Source: Couchioplanes caeruleus
Lineage (GTDB): Bacteria > Actinomycetota > Actinomycetes > Mycobacteriales > Micromonosporaceae
Direction of reading: 5' to 3'
DNA: 64,000 nt
NCBI RefSeq assembly: GCF_023499255.1
Contig: NZ_CP092183.1
Span: forward strand, 3,158,501 to 3,222,500
How positions within the stretch are numbered: the stretch's first letter is position 1; the number at the start of each line of letters is the position of its first letter. Both the position numbers and the translations under genes were made by a program. The notes under the pieces were generated by a model that saw nothing but the letters and a program-made list of their open reading frames with translations, was not told the origin of the DNA and ran no database searches. Of this stretch, positions 54,138 through 62,804 are shown in pieces.

Positions 54138-54656
54138 TCAGGTGGTGCCGTGGCTCGCCCCGATGGCTCGTCGACTGCGAAGTCCCCAACCCGTCCGTCC
54201 GCGCGGTTTGTACACCGACAGCACCAAGGCCACAACAAGCAGCGCGATCGCTGCGGCACCGTGGACCACCGGCGACGCAGACCGGGACACCGCGCCGCCG
54301 ACCGCACTCGCTCGAGCCAGATGTGCCAGCTCGGCGAGGGTTTGCATGTAGAGCAGCAGGACACCGACCGCTAGGACGTTCATCAGTAGCTTGATCAGCA
54401 CCCAGTAGTGGCGGACGAGTCCCCATGGCGAGACGAGCGACTGAACCACCCCTGACACCAGGCTGGCCAGGCTCAGCGGGACCAGCGCCGCCCAGCCTAG
54501 CGGCTCCAGCACGACTAATACTGCGTTAGTCACCGTCGGGTCGGTCGTGGCCAAGGCAACCACGGCAAGGGCCAGCGAAGCCCCGATGGCGCCCAGCCAG
54601 CCCACGGACGTGCCGACATGCGCCACCAGCAGAGCGCGCCGCGCCCCCGGCCTCAC
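54138..54656 (-). CDS. DUF2269-like four-helix membrane protein
   Basis: A 172-residue protein with four membrane helices. The segment SPWGLVRHYWVLIKLLMNVLA and the first helix LLVAHVGTSVGWLGAIGASL resemble DUF2269-type integral membrane proteins. GTG 54656 overlaps the stop of the small single-pass gene (GTGA). The pair is divergent from a TetR regulator and lies behind its presumed operators. Function unknown. Confidence 0.72.
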   Translation of the reverse strand: MRPGARRALLVAHVGTSVGWLGAIGASLALAVVALATTDPTVTNAVLVVLEPLGWAALVPLSLASLVSGVVQSLVSPWGLVRHYWVLIKLLMNVLAVGVLLLYMQTLAELAHLARASAVGGAVSRSASPVVHGAAAIALLVVALVLSVYKPRGRTGWGLRSRRAIGASHGTT

Positions 54657-54856
54657 GGCCGGGAACCGGCGGAAACCGTCGAGGTGCTCGAACTATGTAT
54701 CCCGTGCCGGGATGGTCCATGCCCGGACAGCAGAAGGACCACGACGAGCACCACGATGACGGCGCCGACCACGGCGAAGACCTTCACCCACCGCGGTACT
54801 CCGTCCTGTTCCCTCTTGGTACGCGGACTGGGCTGATCGGATCTCTCGGGCTCCAT
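54653..54856 (-). CDS. Small single-pass membrane protein
   Basis: A 67-residue protein: charged N-terminus (MEPERSDQPSPRTKREQDG), one hydrophobic helix (KVFAVVGAVIVVLVVVLLLSG) and a short His/Ser tail. The ATG follows GAGGAGGAGCC, one of the strongest ribosome sites in the window, which supports this short gene. It is co-translated with the DUF2269-like protein and transcribed away from the TetR gene across the two palindromes. Confidence 0.78.
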   Translation of the reverse strand: MEPERSDQPSPRTKREQDGVPRWVKVFAVVGAVIVVLVVVLLLSGHGPSRHGIHSSSTSTVSAGSRP

Positions 54857-54887
54857 GGCTCCTCCTCGTTCACTTACCGCCATTTTG

Positions 54888-54924
54888 CAAGACAGTGTGT
54901 CTTGTTGCAAGACATTATGTCGTG
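54888..54924. promoter_or_regulatory. Two TetR operators in tandem
   Basis: CAAGACAGTGTGTCTTG (54888-54904) is a perfect 7-3-7 palindrome, and CAAGACATTATGTCGTG (54908-54924) is a second copy with one mismatch. Their centres are 20 bases apart, about two helical turns. They lie between the divergent membrane-protein pair and the TetR gene and are very likely its binding sites. Confidence 0.8.
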
Positions 54925-54949
54925 TGACGTCGGTACGTATAGTAAAGGT

Positions 54950-55552
54950 GTGCCTAAGTTGTGGAGCGAGACGGTCGAGGATCATCGGCGCACCGTGCAC
55001 GCGGCGATTCTCGACACGACCGCTGCACTGGTGGCCTCTCACGGGATGAGCGTGACGATGTCGCAGGTCGCTCAGGAAGTCGGCATCGGGAGGGCAACGC
55101 TGTACAAGTACTTTCCCGACGTACAGGCGATCATGGTTGCCTGGCACGAGCGGCAGGTGAGCGGACATCTGCAGCAGCTCACCGAGGCCGCGGCCAGCTG
55201 TACGGACGCCGGCGAGCGCTTGCGCACGATCCTGGCCGTCTACGCCGAGCTCTCCAGTGCCGGTCACGGTCACGACCCCGACGCGCCCAGCAATTCCCAT
55301 GCTGCAGAACTGGCCGTGCCGCTGCACCAGGCCAAGCATGTCCACCATGCGCGCCGGTTGCTGCACGAACTGGTAACGCAGGCGATCACCGCGGCCGCCG
55401 ACGGGGGAGTCGCTCGAGACGACGTCCCCGCCACCGAACTGGCCACATACTGCTTGCACGCACTCGGTGCCGCCGGCGAGCTGCGTTCACGGCCCGCGCG
55501 TGAGCGCCTTGTTGCTATCACGCTGGCCGGTCTACGCCCCGGTCCCGGGTAG
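54950..55552 (+). CDS. TetR-family transcriptional regulator
   Basis: A 200-residue regulator. The N-terminal helix-turn-helix is complete (VTMSQVAQEVGIGRATLYKYFPD), followed by the all-helical ligand domain. GTG 54950 gives the usual distance to the HTH and follows AAAGG. The divergent genes are a single-pass protein and a DUF2269-like protein. The two CAAGACA palindromes in front predict autoregulation and repression of that pair. The inducer is unknown; the ligand domain contains an HGHDPDAPSNSHA segment that might bind metal. Confidence 0.88.
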   Translation: MPKLWSETVEDHRRTVHAAILDTTAALVASHGMSVTMSQVAQEVGIGRATLYKYFPDVQAIMVAWHERQVSGHLQQLTEAAASCTDAGERLRTILAVYAELSSAGHGHDPDAPSNSHAAELAVPLHQAKHVHHARRLLHELVTQAITAAADGGVARDDVPATELATYCLHALGAAGELRSRPARERLVAITLAGLRPGPG

Positions 55553-55665
55553 GTCGCAGCTCTTCAGCTGAATCTTGCAGGAAGGATGATCGCCCTGGCT
55601 GCCGTCTAACATCGCGCAGCAGGCGGCCGGGGGTCTGGCGGGGCGACTGCGAGCCGCGCGGTAGC

Positions 55666-56133
55666 GTGGATGGCGTGCAAGCGGCGGATGCGACGAAGCT
55701 CGGGCGAACCGCCCGATGGATGTTGCTGTTCTGCACGCTGTTCGGGCTGGCGACGATGCACACCCTCGGTCACGCGGGCATGCAGATGGACTCGCACGCC
55801 GGCGGCCCGGCAATGCTGGTCGCCGAAGCGGGCCACATCGCCGATGGTGCGAACTTGGGCTCCCTCATGGATACAGCCGCATCAGTTCCTTGCCCCGATG
55901 ATCACTGCGGGGATGGGCACGGCACGGGCGGGATGGACGCCTGGACCGTCTGCCTAGCCGTCCTCGGCGGCCTCGCGCTAGTAGTTCTGCTCAGTGTCTT
56001 GCTGGTGAGCCGCAGGGGCGAGGCCGCGCGTCGGCACGATGGAAATGCGCAAAGCCGATCGGCCCCCCGGGCCCCGCCGGGATGGCGGCATCAGGGATTA
56101 CGCGTTGCGTCGCTGGCGGTAATGCGCATATAG
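55666..56133 (+). CDS. Small membrane/exported protein, DUF6153-like (second copy)
   Basis: A 155-residue paralogue of the protein at 38042: MLLFCTLFGLATMHTLGHAGMQMD in the first helix, CPDDHCGDGHG in the loop, WTVCLAVLGGLALVVLLSVLL as second helix and a basic tail ending LRVASLAVMRI. The HTLGH and C-D-D-H-C features suggest metal coordination. It lies 93 bases upstream of the DUF305 lipoprotein on the same strand and is probably co-transcribed with it. Confidence 0.75.
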   Translation: MDGVQAADATKLGRTARWMLLFCTLFGLATMHTLGHAGMQMDSHAGGPAMLVAEAGHIADGANLGSLMDTAASVPCPDDHCGDGHGTGGMDAWTVCLAVLGGLALVVLLSVLLVSRRGEAARRHDGNAQSRSAPRAPPGWRHQGLRVASLAVMRI

Positions 56134-56226
56134 GAACGCATCGACCCGGAAAACGCTGCTAGGCAGCCGCCGGGCCCATCGTTCTGCGCACTCACCGTCG
56201 CGACATCCGAAAGGCTACAAACCCCC

Positions 56227-56886
56227 ATGATGCACTCTTCTTCCCTGCCCTCTGCTGTGCTGCGCCGAGGCCTGTTGGCCGGCGCTGCCGTCACCGCGAC
56301 CCTGATTCTGTCGGCCTGCGGCGGCGGAGATGACACCTCGTCCGGCTCGGGCATGGACCACGGCGGCATGGCAACCTCCGCCGCTCCCTCGTCCAGCACG
56401 GCAGCGTTCAACGACGCAGATGCCATGTTCGCCCAGAACATGATCAAGCACCACCAGCAGGCGATCACCATGGCGGCTCTGGCCGACTCCCGAGCTGCCA
56501 GCGCGGACGTGAAGCAGCTCGCCGGCAAGATCAAAGAAGCTCAGCAGCCCGAGATCGACACCATGAACCAGTGGCTGACCGCGTGGGGCCAGGCCACTCC
56601 GGTGCCGAACATGGGCATGGAGTCGGCCATGCCGGACATGGACCACGGCGCGATGCCCGGCTCCATGACCGACGCGGACATGAAGAAGCTGATGGACGCC
56701 AAGGGCGCGGCGTTCGACAAGCAGTTCCTCACCATGATGATCAGCCACCACGAAGGCGCGATCCAGATGGCTCAGCAAGAGGTGGCCCAGGGGTCGAACC
56801 CTGAGGCTAAGGCGCTGGCCCAGAAGATCGTCACCGATCAGCAGGCCGAGATCACCACGATGAAAAACCTGCTCCAGAAGGTCTGA
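56227..56886 (+). CDS. DUF305 lipoprotein with two HH-type repeats
   Basis: A 219-residue exported protein. Its lipobox reads LSAC (Cys near residue 35), then an acidic Met/His linker (GMDHGGMATS). Two DUF305 repeats follow: FAQNMIKHHQQAITMA near residue 70 and FLTMMISHHEGAIQMA near 165, separated by a Met/Asp/His stretch (MPDMDHGAMPGSM). DUF305 proteins with such Met/His motifs bind copper or silver in the envelope. Its lipid anchor would need Lgt and LspA. It ends at a strong convergent terminator. Confidence 0.9.
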   Translation: MMHSSSLPSAVLRRGLLAGAAVTATLILSACGGGDDTSSGSGMDHGGMATSAAPSSSTAAFNDADAMFAQNMIKHHQQAITMAALADSRAASADVKQLAGKIKEAQQPEIDTMNQWLTAWGQATPVPNMGMESAMPDMDHGAMPGSMTDADMKKLMDAKGAAFDKQFLTMMISHHEGAIQMAQQEVAQGSNPEAKALAQKIVTDQQAEITTMKNLLQKV

Positions 56887-56892
56887 GGCCCA

Positions 56893-56928
56893 CCGGCGGC
56901 CGGGCGAATGTACTCGCCCGGCCGCCGG
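56893..56928. terminator. Perfect 15-bp bidirectional terminator
   Basis: CCGGCGGCCGGGCGA (56893-56907), a 6-base loop and TCGCCCGGCCGCCGG (56914-56928). It lies between the convergent DUF305 and GH8 genes, 7 bases after one stop and 24 from the other. Confidence 0.85.
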
Positions 56929-56951
56929 CTCTCACCGCGAGGCCACGACGG

Positions 56952-58241
56952 TCAATGGTGCCGGTCGGCGTCGCTGAGGGCGCCCGATGCGGCAACATAG
57001 TGCCCACTCGCCACCAGCATGGCCTGCAACTGCACGCTGGCCCCGAAGTAGCTGTCCGGTTCGATCGAGCTACTGGCCATCTTGGTCCACAGCGCGTCCA
57101 GCCAGCTCTGACTTCCCGGGTCTGTCATCGCGGCCACGGCCAGCGGGGCCCAGAAGGCCCGCGCTGAACGTGAGCCGAACCGCCCACCAGCCAGCGAGTA
57201 GCCCGATCCGACGTTGTCGGGGTCGCCGCCGGCGGTGTCCTTGAACCACGCATTCATCTTCCGGGCCGCCGCAAGAGACCGGGGGTCGCCGGAGACGATG
57301 GCGTCGAATCCGATTCGCCATGGTGTCCGGCAGGCGTTATAGCCGTAGTCGCCGTCGCGACTGGACTCCAGGACCTTGCCGTCGGCTGGCTGCGTCCGGC
57401 CGTCCTCGGACGTTACGAAGTCCGGCAAAAGGCCCGTACGCTGGCTGTATTTCGCCTGCACTTCCGCGATAGCGTTCAAGTGTGCTTCGCGGATGTCCCC
57501 CCAGCCGACGTCACCGGTGGCCTGTTCAAAGGCCCTGAAGTGCTCGAGCATCCAGTCCGACGTCCGCGACACCCCGAACAGCTCCTTATTACCTGCGGCG
57601 CTCCAGTCGCCGAGCAGCATGAGCTTGGATGACGGGTTCACCTCGCTCGCCTTGATCGCTGCAATGCGCCGCACCGCCAAAGCTCGATAGTCGTACTTCC
57701 CCGAGCTTCCCCAAGCGCGGTCAGCGAGAAGCAGCCCGTACGCGATATCCATGTCGCCATCGGTCGCGGAGTTGGCGCCGGCCTGATCGGCGCAGTCATC
57801 GTCCTGCTCGGCGGCCGTGAGATCAGGGTCGTTGGCTGATCGGTGCGCCAGCACAAACTTCACGATCCCGTCGAAGATGCCCTTCGCGCCGGGGTCGAGA
57901 TCGGCCATGGACACCGTGATGACCATGCCGTAACCCTGACCCTCCGCAACGTACGGGTAGGAGGCGTCCGGTGAGTACACCTGACGCATCCCGGCGCCGC
58001 AGCCCTCACGGATGAAAGCGACTTTCCATGCTCGGTAGGCATTCAGTACGGCTGTGTGCTGAGACTCCGGCGACGCGGAAGGCGTGACCATCGCAGCGCG
58101 GTACGCCTTGGTCACCGGGGCAGGAAAACGCGTCGCAGGAATCGCGGGATGGTCCGGACGGTGGTTCATGATGACCACGCCGGTGACGACGACCGCCAGG
58201 GTGAGTGTTGATCCGAGCGCGATCTTGGTGCACGTTCGCAA
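56952..58241 (-). CDS. Secreted GH8 family endo-glucanase-like enzyme
   Basis: A 429-residue exported glycosidase. A signal or anchor (LGSTLTLAVVVTGVVIM) is followed by the (alpha/alpha)6 barrel of glycoside hydrolase family 8. The general acid is Glu100 in VAEGQGYGMVI, and SATDGDMDIAYGLLLA carries Asp161 and Asp163. CRTPWRIGFDA is also typical. GH8 enzymes cut beta-1,4-glucans or chitosan. It is not linked to metals and is probably an independent gene. Confidence 0.9.
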   Translation of the reverse strand: MRTCTKIALGSTLTLAVVVTGVVIMNHRPDHPAIPATRFPAPVTKAYRAAMVTPSASPESQHTAVLNAYRAWKVAFIREGCGAGMRQVYSPDASYPYVAEGQGYGMVITVSMADLDPGAKGIFDGIVKFVLAHRSANDPDLTAAEQDDDCADQAGANSATDGDMDIAYGLLLADRAWGSSGKYDYRALAVRRIAAIKASEVNPSSKLMLLGDWSAAGNKELFGVSRTSDWMLEHFRAFEQATGDVGWGDIREAHLNAIAEVQAKYSQRTGLLPDFVTSEDGRTQPADGKVLESSRDGDYGYNACRTPWRIGFDAIVSGDPRSLAAARKMNAWFKDTAGGDPDNVGSGYSLAGGRFGSRSARAFWAPLAVAAMTDPGSQSWLDALWTKMASSSIEPDSYFGASVQLQAMLVASGHYVAASGALSDADRHH

Positions 58242-58476
58242 AATGAAGGTCCTCTGATGTCGACGGGGGACGCATGCCGTACGACCGTGTAGAGATCGTG
58301 TCCATGGCGCGTCAGGAGCAAGCCGCCAGTCGCACCAAGCCGCTGCCGTCGCAGACGCAGCGCGCGGTGCACTGACTGGAATCGCTCAGGCATGTCCTCG
58401 CGGCAGCCGCATAAGCGGAGACGCCCATACCGGAGAAGCGAAAACTAGGGGCGCTTAAAGGCGTACGAAGCCGCTC

Positions 58477-58878
58477 CTATATACGCAGCAACGCTGCGGC
58501 GGCGACGGCCAGACCAAGCCCCGCCGACTCTCGACCACGCCCCACTGCGGCTCGGGAACAGGAAGCGCCGGCAGGCGTCGGCCACGCCGGTGAGGCGACC
58601 AAATCAGTGGAGCCCGCGTGTGACGTACAGGACCGTGCCATCACGGCATCCTGAGCTGGATCGCACAGGACCTCGTCGCCTTCGTGGTGCGGGGCATGGT
58701 GGCCGGAGACGGCGCCGTCGGATACGGCGACCGCTGCCGTTACGGCATGCCTGCCCGCGGAGACGGCTGCGCCGAGCTCGCTGCCGGCATCGGCAAACGG
58801 GTCGGGGCCAATGCCGCACAATGCTCCGGCCACCGCCAGTACGCACAACATCCAGCGCAACGCCGAAACTCTGGTCAC
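58477..58878 (-). CDS. Small exported protein of the copper-island type
   Basis: A 133-residue protein from GTG 58878 (an in-frame start at 58914 would add twelve residues). A hydrophobic N-terminus (LRWMLCVLAVAGALCGIG) is followed by a His stretch (GHHAPHHEGDEVLCD), further cysteines, and a hydrophobic C-terminus ending AVAAAALLRI. The layout (signal, His cluster, scattered Cys, short hydrophobic C-terminus ending RI or RT) matches the other small proteins in the copper island. Function unknown. Confidence 0.55.
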   Translation of the reverse strand: MTRVSALRWMLCVLAVAGALCGIGPDPFADAGSELGAAVSAGRHAVTAAVAVSDGAVSGHHAPHHEGDEVLCDPAQDAVMARSCTSHAGSTDLVASPAWPTPAGASCSRAAVGRGRESAGLGLAVAAAALLRI

Positions 58879-59548
58879 GCAACCGACGCTAGCCTCAGCG
58901 TCCAAGAGCCTCATTCGGGTCTACCTATGGTCGTCAGTCGCTGGCGGCACGTCTACGCAGGCCACCACGCATGGCGCTGCCTGCGCATGCCGCCCACGAA
59001 TCACCCGATCGAGCGGCGCCCATGGCCGATGTTGCTTACCTAAGTGCCGAGGGTGCTTCCCCGAACCGGTCTGTCGGCCATGGCAGCGAGCGGAGGTGGC
59101 GGGGAGGACAGCGAGTGTGGCGAGGATCCGTATCGAACTGCCGCTGCTTGAAGCGCGGACGGATCAGCCCCACTCGTGGGGCTGATCCCCATTGCCAGCC
59201 AAATCAGGGTGATGACCAATCGCAGCAGCCAGTCGCCGCATCGAGCAGGCCGCGCGAAGCGGTACGCCGTCAACACGCTACGCGGATCACAGAACTGGAG
59301 CACACGTTGATCAACGCCTGGGTTCGGCTGGACCGACTCCGGCCTCGAGGTTGCGACCGCACCATCGACGAGCTCCGTACAACCCACTGCGAGATGCTCA
59401 TGAAGCAACCACTGGTCAGCGACTAGAACAGGTATGCAAATCCAAGATCGGGGGTATGGGCCAACTTGCTGAAACGCCGTTGCGACTTGAGCGTGGAATT
59501 CGCAGCGGCGTCTCGTCCGGCAAGGTCAGCGAACGATCAGCCTAGGGT
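58879..59548. other. Intergenic region without a recognisable gene
   Basis: About 670 bases between the small exported protein and lsr2. Several frames are open on both strands, but none has family resemblance, a signal peptide or a credible ribosome site. Confidence 0.5.
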
Positions 59549-59896
59549 TCAACGGGTGGCGTGGAACGCCTCAACCACTCCGTTGGGGATCCTGCCACGG
59601 TCGGAAACCTCGTGGCCGTTCTTCTTCGCCCACTCCCGGATCGCCTGGTTCTGATCGCGGTTGGATCCGCTGGACTGAGCCGCTGCACCTCGAGAGGTGA
59701 TGCGTCCGCTTGCCGGCTGCCGGCCAACTCGGACAGCTTTCTCAAGGTACGGGTCAAGAGCCTTACGAAGCTTGCCCGCGTTCTGCTCCGACAAGTCGAT
59801 GGTGTAGTTCACTCCGTCCAGCCCGAACTCCACGGTGCGATCGGCGTCGCCGCCATCGAGGTCGTCCGTGAGGACGGTGATCGTCTGCTTGGCCAT
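59549..59896 (-). CDS. lsr2: Lsr2 nucleoid-associated xenogeneic silencer
   Basis: A 115-residue protein. The N-terminal dimerisation domain begins [19 protein letters not shown] with the typical [22 protein letters not shown]. The C-terminal DNA-binding domain ends [20 protein letters not shown] followed by [11 protein letters not shown], with the RGRIP minor-groove hook intact. Lsr2 binds AT-rich acquired DNA. A copy inside an accessory island often marks a mobile element and may help keep the island quiet. Confidence 0.95.
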   Translation of the reverse strand: MAKQTITVLTDDLDGGDADRTVEFGLDGVNYTIDLSEQNAGKLRKALDPYLEKAVRVGRQPASGRITSRGAAAQSSGSNRDQNQAIREWAKKNGHEVSDRGRIPNGVVEAFHATR

Positions 59897-60053
59897 TGAA
59901 GTCAGCACTCCCAATCGTCACGGCTCGTTCGGCCGCCGCGGTATTAGCCCCACCATAGTCACTACGTGCAGACAGTCTGTTCAGCGCCACCAGCAATGAC
60001 TACGTGTGAAAGGCCGAACACTGGTTCAGCATCGAATCGGCCGTATCGGCCGG

Positions 60054-60677
60054 TCACCGAGCGGAATCAACCGACGTCGGACGCGGACGTACAAGAGGCG
60101 GACTTTGCTGACGCCGCTGCTGAGCCACGGCCACCAACGCAGACGCAAAGCCGTTGACCGCCACAGCCGCCGGCGTTCCGAGCCCGTAGACGCTGACGAC
60201 TCCGCATCGGCGGCAATACCACGACTGCCGCCAAAGTCCGATCGCATCGTCCACCAACGGACCCATCGCCCCCAGGTGACGGTGCCGCGCCCGCAGCACC
60301 CAGCCGGCGCCGATCGCCACGACGGCGAAGAACAACACTCCGAACCACGCCATACCGTCAGCCGGATCCATCACCGCTAGCTGAAGGTTCCACAACGCCA
60401 AGAGAGCAGATCCACCGAGCCCGATAGCGGGCCCGGTGAACGTCCGCGGCCGCTGCGGCGCGGCCAACGCACGAGCAAGCGCGCTGACCTGGACCACGTG
60501 ACCTCTGACCGGCACGTCGTAGCCGAATCGTCCGGTCACGCTGCCGCGCACCGTGCCGGTGGAGCGGCCGTCACGCACGACAGCCGGCACACTCGCCAGC
60601 TGATCAAGGCGCCGACACCGTAAGCAGCCCGCATTACGTGGCCGTCGCCGTTGCCGCGGCATCTGCGCATCCGTCAT
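60054..60677 (-). CDS. Zinc-ribbon-containing membrane protein of unknown function
   Basis: A 207-residue protein. An N-terminal CLRCRRL, two hydrophobic segments in the middle (about residues 87-128: GPAIGLGGSALLALWNLQLA and WFGVLFFAVVAIGAGWVL) and a later WYCRRCGVV form a split four-cysteine zinc-ribbon. ATG 60677 is chosen because GGAGG ends 7 bases upstream. No named family is recognised. It lies upstream of lsr2 on the same strand. Confidence 0.68.
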   Translation of the reverse strand: MTDAQMPRQRRRPRNAGCLRCRRLDQLASVPAVVRDGRSTGTVRGSVTGRFGYDVPVRGHVVQVSALARALAAPQRPRTFTGPAIGLGGSALLALWNLQLAVMDPADGMAWFGVLFFAVVAIGAGWVLRARHRHLGAMGPLVDDAIGLWRQSWYCRRCGVVSVYGLGTPAAVAVNGFASALVAVAQQRRQQSPPLVRPRPTSVDSAR

Positions 60678-60984
60678 GCCCATGCCTCCAGTATGGAACG
60701 GCAAGCCGCGATGAACATCCGCTTTACGAGAAGGTCGGGCGACGCTGCACGCATGTCGGTCCTGCAAGATCACCTGCCAAGCACCTCGTACACCGAGGAG
60801 TGCAGGCGGCCTTCTCATGGGTGCATTAATGACTTATCTGAATGCGGGTGTTCACCGACATACGAGGGTACCGGAGGCGAGTAAAGGGCTCGGTCGTTCG
60901 CCGGACAATCCTTAAAGGACACGCCGAGGATCGGCGCAGGGTCGCTGGTCGCTGCAACGCACGCATCTCGTTGGCGGACGCGTT
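60678..60984. other. Intergenic region between the zinc-ribbon gene and the ars operon
   Basis: About 300 bases with no recognisable gene. The 3' end of the ars operon lies at its right border; no strong hairpin was seen. Confidence 0.4.
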
Positions 60985-62367
60985 CTACGCTCGGTTGTCG
61001 GTGAGGCCAGCACGCAGCTGACGACGCCAGGCGGTGGTGGCGATCTGGACGGCGTCCCAGGGGCTGCCAAGTGGTGGGGTGTAGGAGAGGTCGAGATCGG
61101 CGATGTCATCGACGGTGGCGCCGTAGCTGATCGCGGTGGCGTACATGTCGACCCGCTTGGCGATCTCCGCGCCACGGGCGCCGAGAAGTTGCGCGCCGAG
61201 CAGCCGCCCGGTGCGACGGTCGCCGGTGATGCGAAGGTGCACGGGTGTGGCGCCGGGGTAGTAGGCCTTGTGGTCGTCGGCGGTGGTTGCCACGGTGATC
61301 GGGTCGAAGCCTGCTCGGCGGGCGGCGGCGTCGCGCAGGCCGGTGCCGGCGGCGACGAGGTCGAAGACCTTGACGGCCTGGGTGCTAAGAGAACCGGCGA
61401 AGGTGGCGTCGCCGCCGACGGCGTTGATCCCTGCTACGCGTCCTTGTTTGTGGGCAGTGCTACCCAGCGGGAGGTAGACGTCCTGGTCGAGCAGGCGGTG
61501 GTAGGTGTGGACGCAATCACCGGCGGCGTAAACCTCGGGCAGGCTGGTGCGCATCTGCCGGTCCACGCGGATCGCCCCGCGCACGCCCAGCTCGGCTCCC
61601 GCTGTGACGGCGAGGTCGACGTCGGGGCGTACCCCGGTCACGACCAGGACGATGTCGCCGGGATGGCTGCCCCGGTCGGTGTCGACGGCCAGTGAGGTGC
61701 CGTCGGTGCGGATGGTGTGGACCTTCGTGCCGTGCTGAACGTTCACGCCGTGCTCGCGCAAGTGCTCGGCCAGCGGGGCCGCGAGGTCCGCGTCGATGGT
61801 GGGCATGACCTGGTCGAGTTGTTCCAGCAGGGTGACCTGCAGGCCGCGGGTGGTCAGGGCTTCGGCCATCTCCAGACCGATGTAGCCGGCGCCGACCACG
61901 ACCGCGGACCGTGCCGCCCGTTTCTCCAGGGAGGTGAGGACGGCGAACATGTCGCCCATGGAGTGCAGTACGTGCACGCCGTCAGTGGGGCCGAGGTGCT
62001 CGAGGCCAGTGATCGGCGGGAGCGCGGGTAGCGCGCCGGTGCCGACGACGAGCCGGTCGTAGTCCAGGGTCACCGGGCCGCCGTCCGGGGTGGTGGCGGT
62101 GACGGTGTGGGCCTGCGGGTCGATGGTGGTGGCGCGGTGTTCCAGGCGCAGGTGCAGGCCAGCATTCTTGAGGTCGTCGGCGCTGCGGTGGGCCAGGTGC
62201 CGCCACTGCGGAACGTCACCGGAGACGTGGTACGGGATACCGCAGATGCTGAAGTTCGGGTACCGGTCGGCGACCAGCAAGGTGACCTCAGCGGTGGGGT
62301 CGTACTCGCGGGCGGCCAGGCCGGCGCTGATGCCGGCGTCGCTGCCCCCGATGACCAGCAGCCGCAT
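60985..62367 (-). CDS. CoA-disulfide-reductase/NADH-oxidase-like flavoprotein of the ars operon
   Basis: A 460-residue FAD/NAD(P)-dependent oxidoreductase. The N-terminal dinucleotide fold is MRLLVIGGSDAGISAGLAA, the single redox cysteine Cys42 lies in YPNFSICGIPYHVSG as in CoA-disulfide reductases, the NAD(P) fold is VVVGAGYIGLEMAEAL, and the FAD-binding motif EVYAAGDCV follows. Such flavoproteins occur in actinobacterial arsenic operons, where they may supply thiol reduction. Its ATG overlaps the arsC stop by one base (TGATG). Confidence 0.88.
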   Translation of the reverse strand: MRLLVIGGSDAGISAGLAAREYDPTAEVTLLVADRYPNFSICGIPYHVSGDVPQWRHLAHRSADDLKNAGLHLRLEHRATTIDPQAHTVTATTPDGGPVTLDYDRLVVGTGALPALPPITGLEHLGPTDGVHVLHSMGDMFAVLTSLEKRAARSAVVVGAGYIGLEMAEALTTRGLQVTLLEQLDQVMPTIDADLAAPLAEHLREHGVNVQHGTKVHTIRTDGTSLAVDTDRGSHPGDIVLVVTGVRPDVDLAVTAGAELGVRGAIRVDRQMRTSLPEVYAAGDCVHTYHRLLDQDVYLPLGSTAHKQGRVAGINAVGGDATFAGSLSTQAVKVFDLVAAGTGLRDAAARRAGFDPITVATTADDHKAYYPGATPVHLRITGDRRTGRLLGAQLLGARGAEIAKRVDMYATAISYGATVDDIADLDLSYTPPLGSPWDAVQIATTAWRRQLRAGLTDNRA

Positions 62368-62804
62368 CAGACGGACTGACCGGTCGCGGGGACGTCGAGC
62401 TGGTCGAGCAGGGCCCGGACGCGGCGCTCGAGTTCGTCGCGGATCGGGCGGACGTCGGCGACGTCGAGACCAGCGGGGTCGTCGAGGTCCCAGTTCTCGT
62501 AGCGGGTACTGGGAAACACCGGGCAGGCGTCGCCGCAGCCCATGGTGATGACCACGTCGGCCGCCCGGACGACCTCGTCGGTCCACGGCTTCGGGTACTC
62601 ACCGGCGATGTCGATGCCGCGTTCGGTCATCGCCGCGATGGCGGCGGCGTTGATCTGGCTGCCGGGTTCGGAACCGCCGGACCAGGCCGTGGCCCGGTCG
62701 CCGGCGAGGGCGGTGAAGAAGCCGAGGGCCATCTGGGAGCGCCCGGCGTTGTGGGTGCACAGGAACAGCACGACGGGTTTGCCGTCGTCGCGGCGGCCTT
62801 CCAC
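62367..62804 (-). CDS. arsC: Arsenate reductase ArsC, catalytic domain
   Basis: A 145-residue low-molecular-weight-phosphatase-fold arsenate reductase. The P-loop CTHNAGRS has Cys16, and the relay cysteines are Cys90 and Cys94 in MGCGDACPVF, followed by NWDLDDPAG with the catalytic Asp. It starts at GTG 62804. This lies inside the three-helix domain gene in another frame, and the natural protein is probably a fusion of the two: one missing G near 62793 would split it. Alternatively it is translated as a separate coupled chain. It reduces arsenate to arsenite for export. Confidence 0.88.
   Translation of the reverse strand: MEGRRDDGKPVVLFLCTHNAGRSQMALGFFTALAGDRATAWSGGSEPGSQINAAAIAAMTERGIDIAGEYPKPWTDEVVRAADVVITMGCGDACPVFPSTRYENWDLDDPAGLDVADVRPIRDELERRVRALLDQLDVPATGQSV

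Noticed and set aside
59040..59408. 122-codon minus-strand frame upstream of lsr2 with one hydrophobic segment
   Set aside because: Composition resembles random high-GC frames, no ribosome site and no family motif.
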